From Gemmatimonadota bacterium (GTDB lineage Bacteria > Gemmatimonadota > Gemmatimonadetes > Gemmatimonadales > GWC2-71-9): a stretch of DNA of 5,708 bases. Each line of letters opens with the position of its first letter. Within the stretch, counting starts at the first letter, position 1. Location: assembly GCA_003222235.1 (NCBI GenBank), contig QHVD01000374.1, positions 1 to 5,708 on the forward strand, given 5' to 3'. The notes beneath the pieces are model-generated. The model ran no database searches. It saw nothing but the letters and a program-made list of their open reading frames with translations, and was not told the DNA's origin. The translations under genes and the position numbers were made by a program. Positions 5,408 to 5,708 of this stretch are shown here, in pieces.

Positions 5408-5433
5408 CGGCAATCGTGCTTTAACCGCGGCCC

Positions 5434-5708
5434 GTGCGAGCCGTCGTGCAGCGGGTCAGCGAGGCGCGCGTCGCGGTCGACGGCGCGCTCGTCGGCACCA
5501 TCGGCCACGGGCTCTGCGTGCTGCTCGGCGTCGGTCACGCCGATACCGAGCGCGACGCCGACGCGCTCTGCCGGAAGATCGTCGGGCTCCGCATCTTCGA
5601 GGACGAGGCGGGCCGCTTCGCGCGCTCGCTCGACGAGGTGGGCGGCGCGCTGCTCGTGGTCTCGCAGTTCACGCTCTACGGCGACTGCCGCAAGGGCCGG
5701 CGCCCCTC
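5434..5708 (+). CDS. dtd: D-aminoacyl-tRNA deacylase, 5' part (cut by window end)
   Basis: Dtd is a cytosolic proofreading enzyme that removes D-amino acids from wrongly charged tRNAs. The visible 91 residues, out of a usual length near 145-150, match the family from the first residue: MRAVVQRVSEARVAVDG, then IGHGLCVLLGV, then RKIVGLRIFEDE. The signature SQFTLYGD lies at 77-84. The second signature region (Gly-Pro motif) lies beyond the window. The start is GTG at 5434, which aligns with the conserved N-terminus; no clear Shine-Dalgarno sequence is visible upstream. It is most likely a chromosomal gene beside the element rather than cargo. If the element inserted just upstream, dtd may have been separated from its original promoter. 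Confidence 0.93.
   Translation, partial: MRAVVQRVSEARVAVDGALVGTIGHGLCVLLGVGHADTERDADALCRKIVGLRIFEDEAGRFARSLDEVGGALLVVSQFTLYGDCRKGRRP

Noticed and set aside
5335..5433. tRNA gene as the integration target
   Set aside because: No cloverleaf or T-loop consensus can be found here, and dtd begins right after.
3544..5538. Minus-strand open frame of 664 codons
   Set aside because: It lies opposite the HTH, Xre, integrase and dtd genes, all with clear domains. Long antisense frames are expected in GC-rich coding DNA, and its sequence shows no family motif.

Overview
High-GC bacterial DNA (roughly two thirds G+C by eye). All convincing genes lie on the + strand and are tightly packed. The window looks like one end of a small integrated mobile element joined to the chromosome. 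The host side is the 5' part of dtd (D-aminoacyl-tRNA deacylase) at the right edge. The gene style would fit GC-rich soil or sediment bacteria, but nothing here fixes the phylum.

Layout, left to right. Positions 1-672 hold no gene I can support firmly, only several stem-loops and a doubtful minus-strand ORF. Positions 673-1475 carry two overlapping genes of unknown function. Positions 1476-1589 are intergenic; a strong hairpin spans the end of the second gene and the start of this gap. From 1590 there is a dense run: a 59-residue AlpA/excisionase-type helix-turn-helix protein, a possible 21-residue micro-ORF, and a RepA-like RecA-fold ATPase (Walker A and B intact). Next come a small protein in a different frame that overlaps the ATPase ORF, a two-part helix-turn-helix protein, a small Xre-type repressor-like protein and a complete tyrosine integrase. 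A 99-base gap (5335-5433) with short repeats separates the integrase from dtd and is the natural place for an attachment site.

The gene set (integrase, AlpA-like regulators, Xre regulator, RepA-type helicase) matches small integrative elements or phage-satellite-like islands. No structural, packaging or conjugation gene is visible. The likely division of labour is inferred from families: integrase for insertion and excision, HTH proteins for the switch and excision control, and the ATPase for autonomous replication after excision. The 673-1475 pair may be cargo.

The most unusual spot is 2992-3125. Directly after the conserved part of the ATPase gene lies a long imperfect inverted repeat with an AT-rich centre and 10-base direct repeats. 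After it the ATPase ORF runs on without a stop for about 400 bases, across another gene in the +1 frame that has no canonical start at its apparent beginning.
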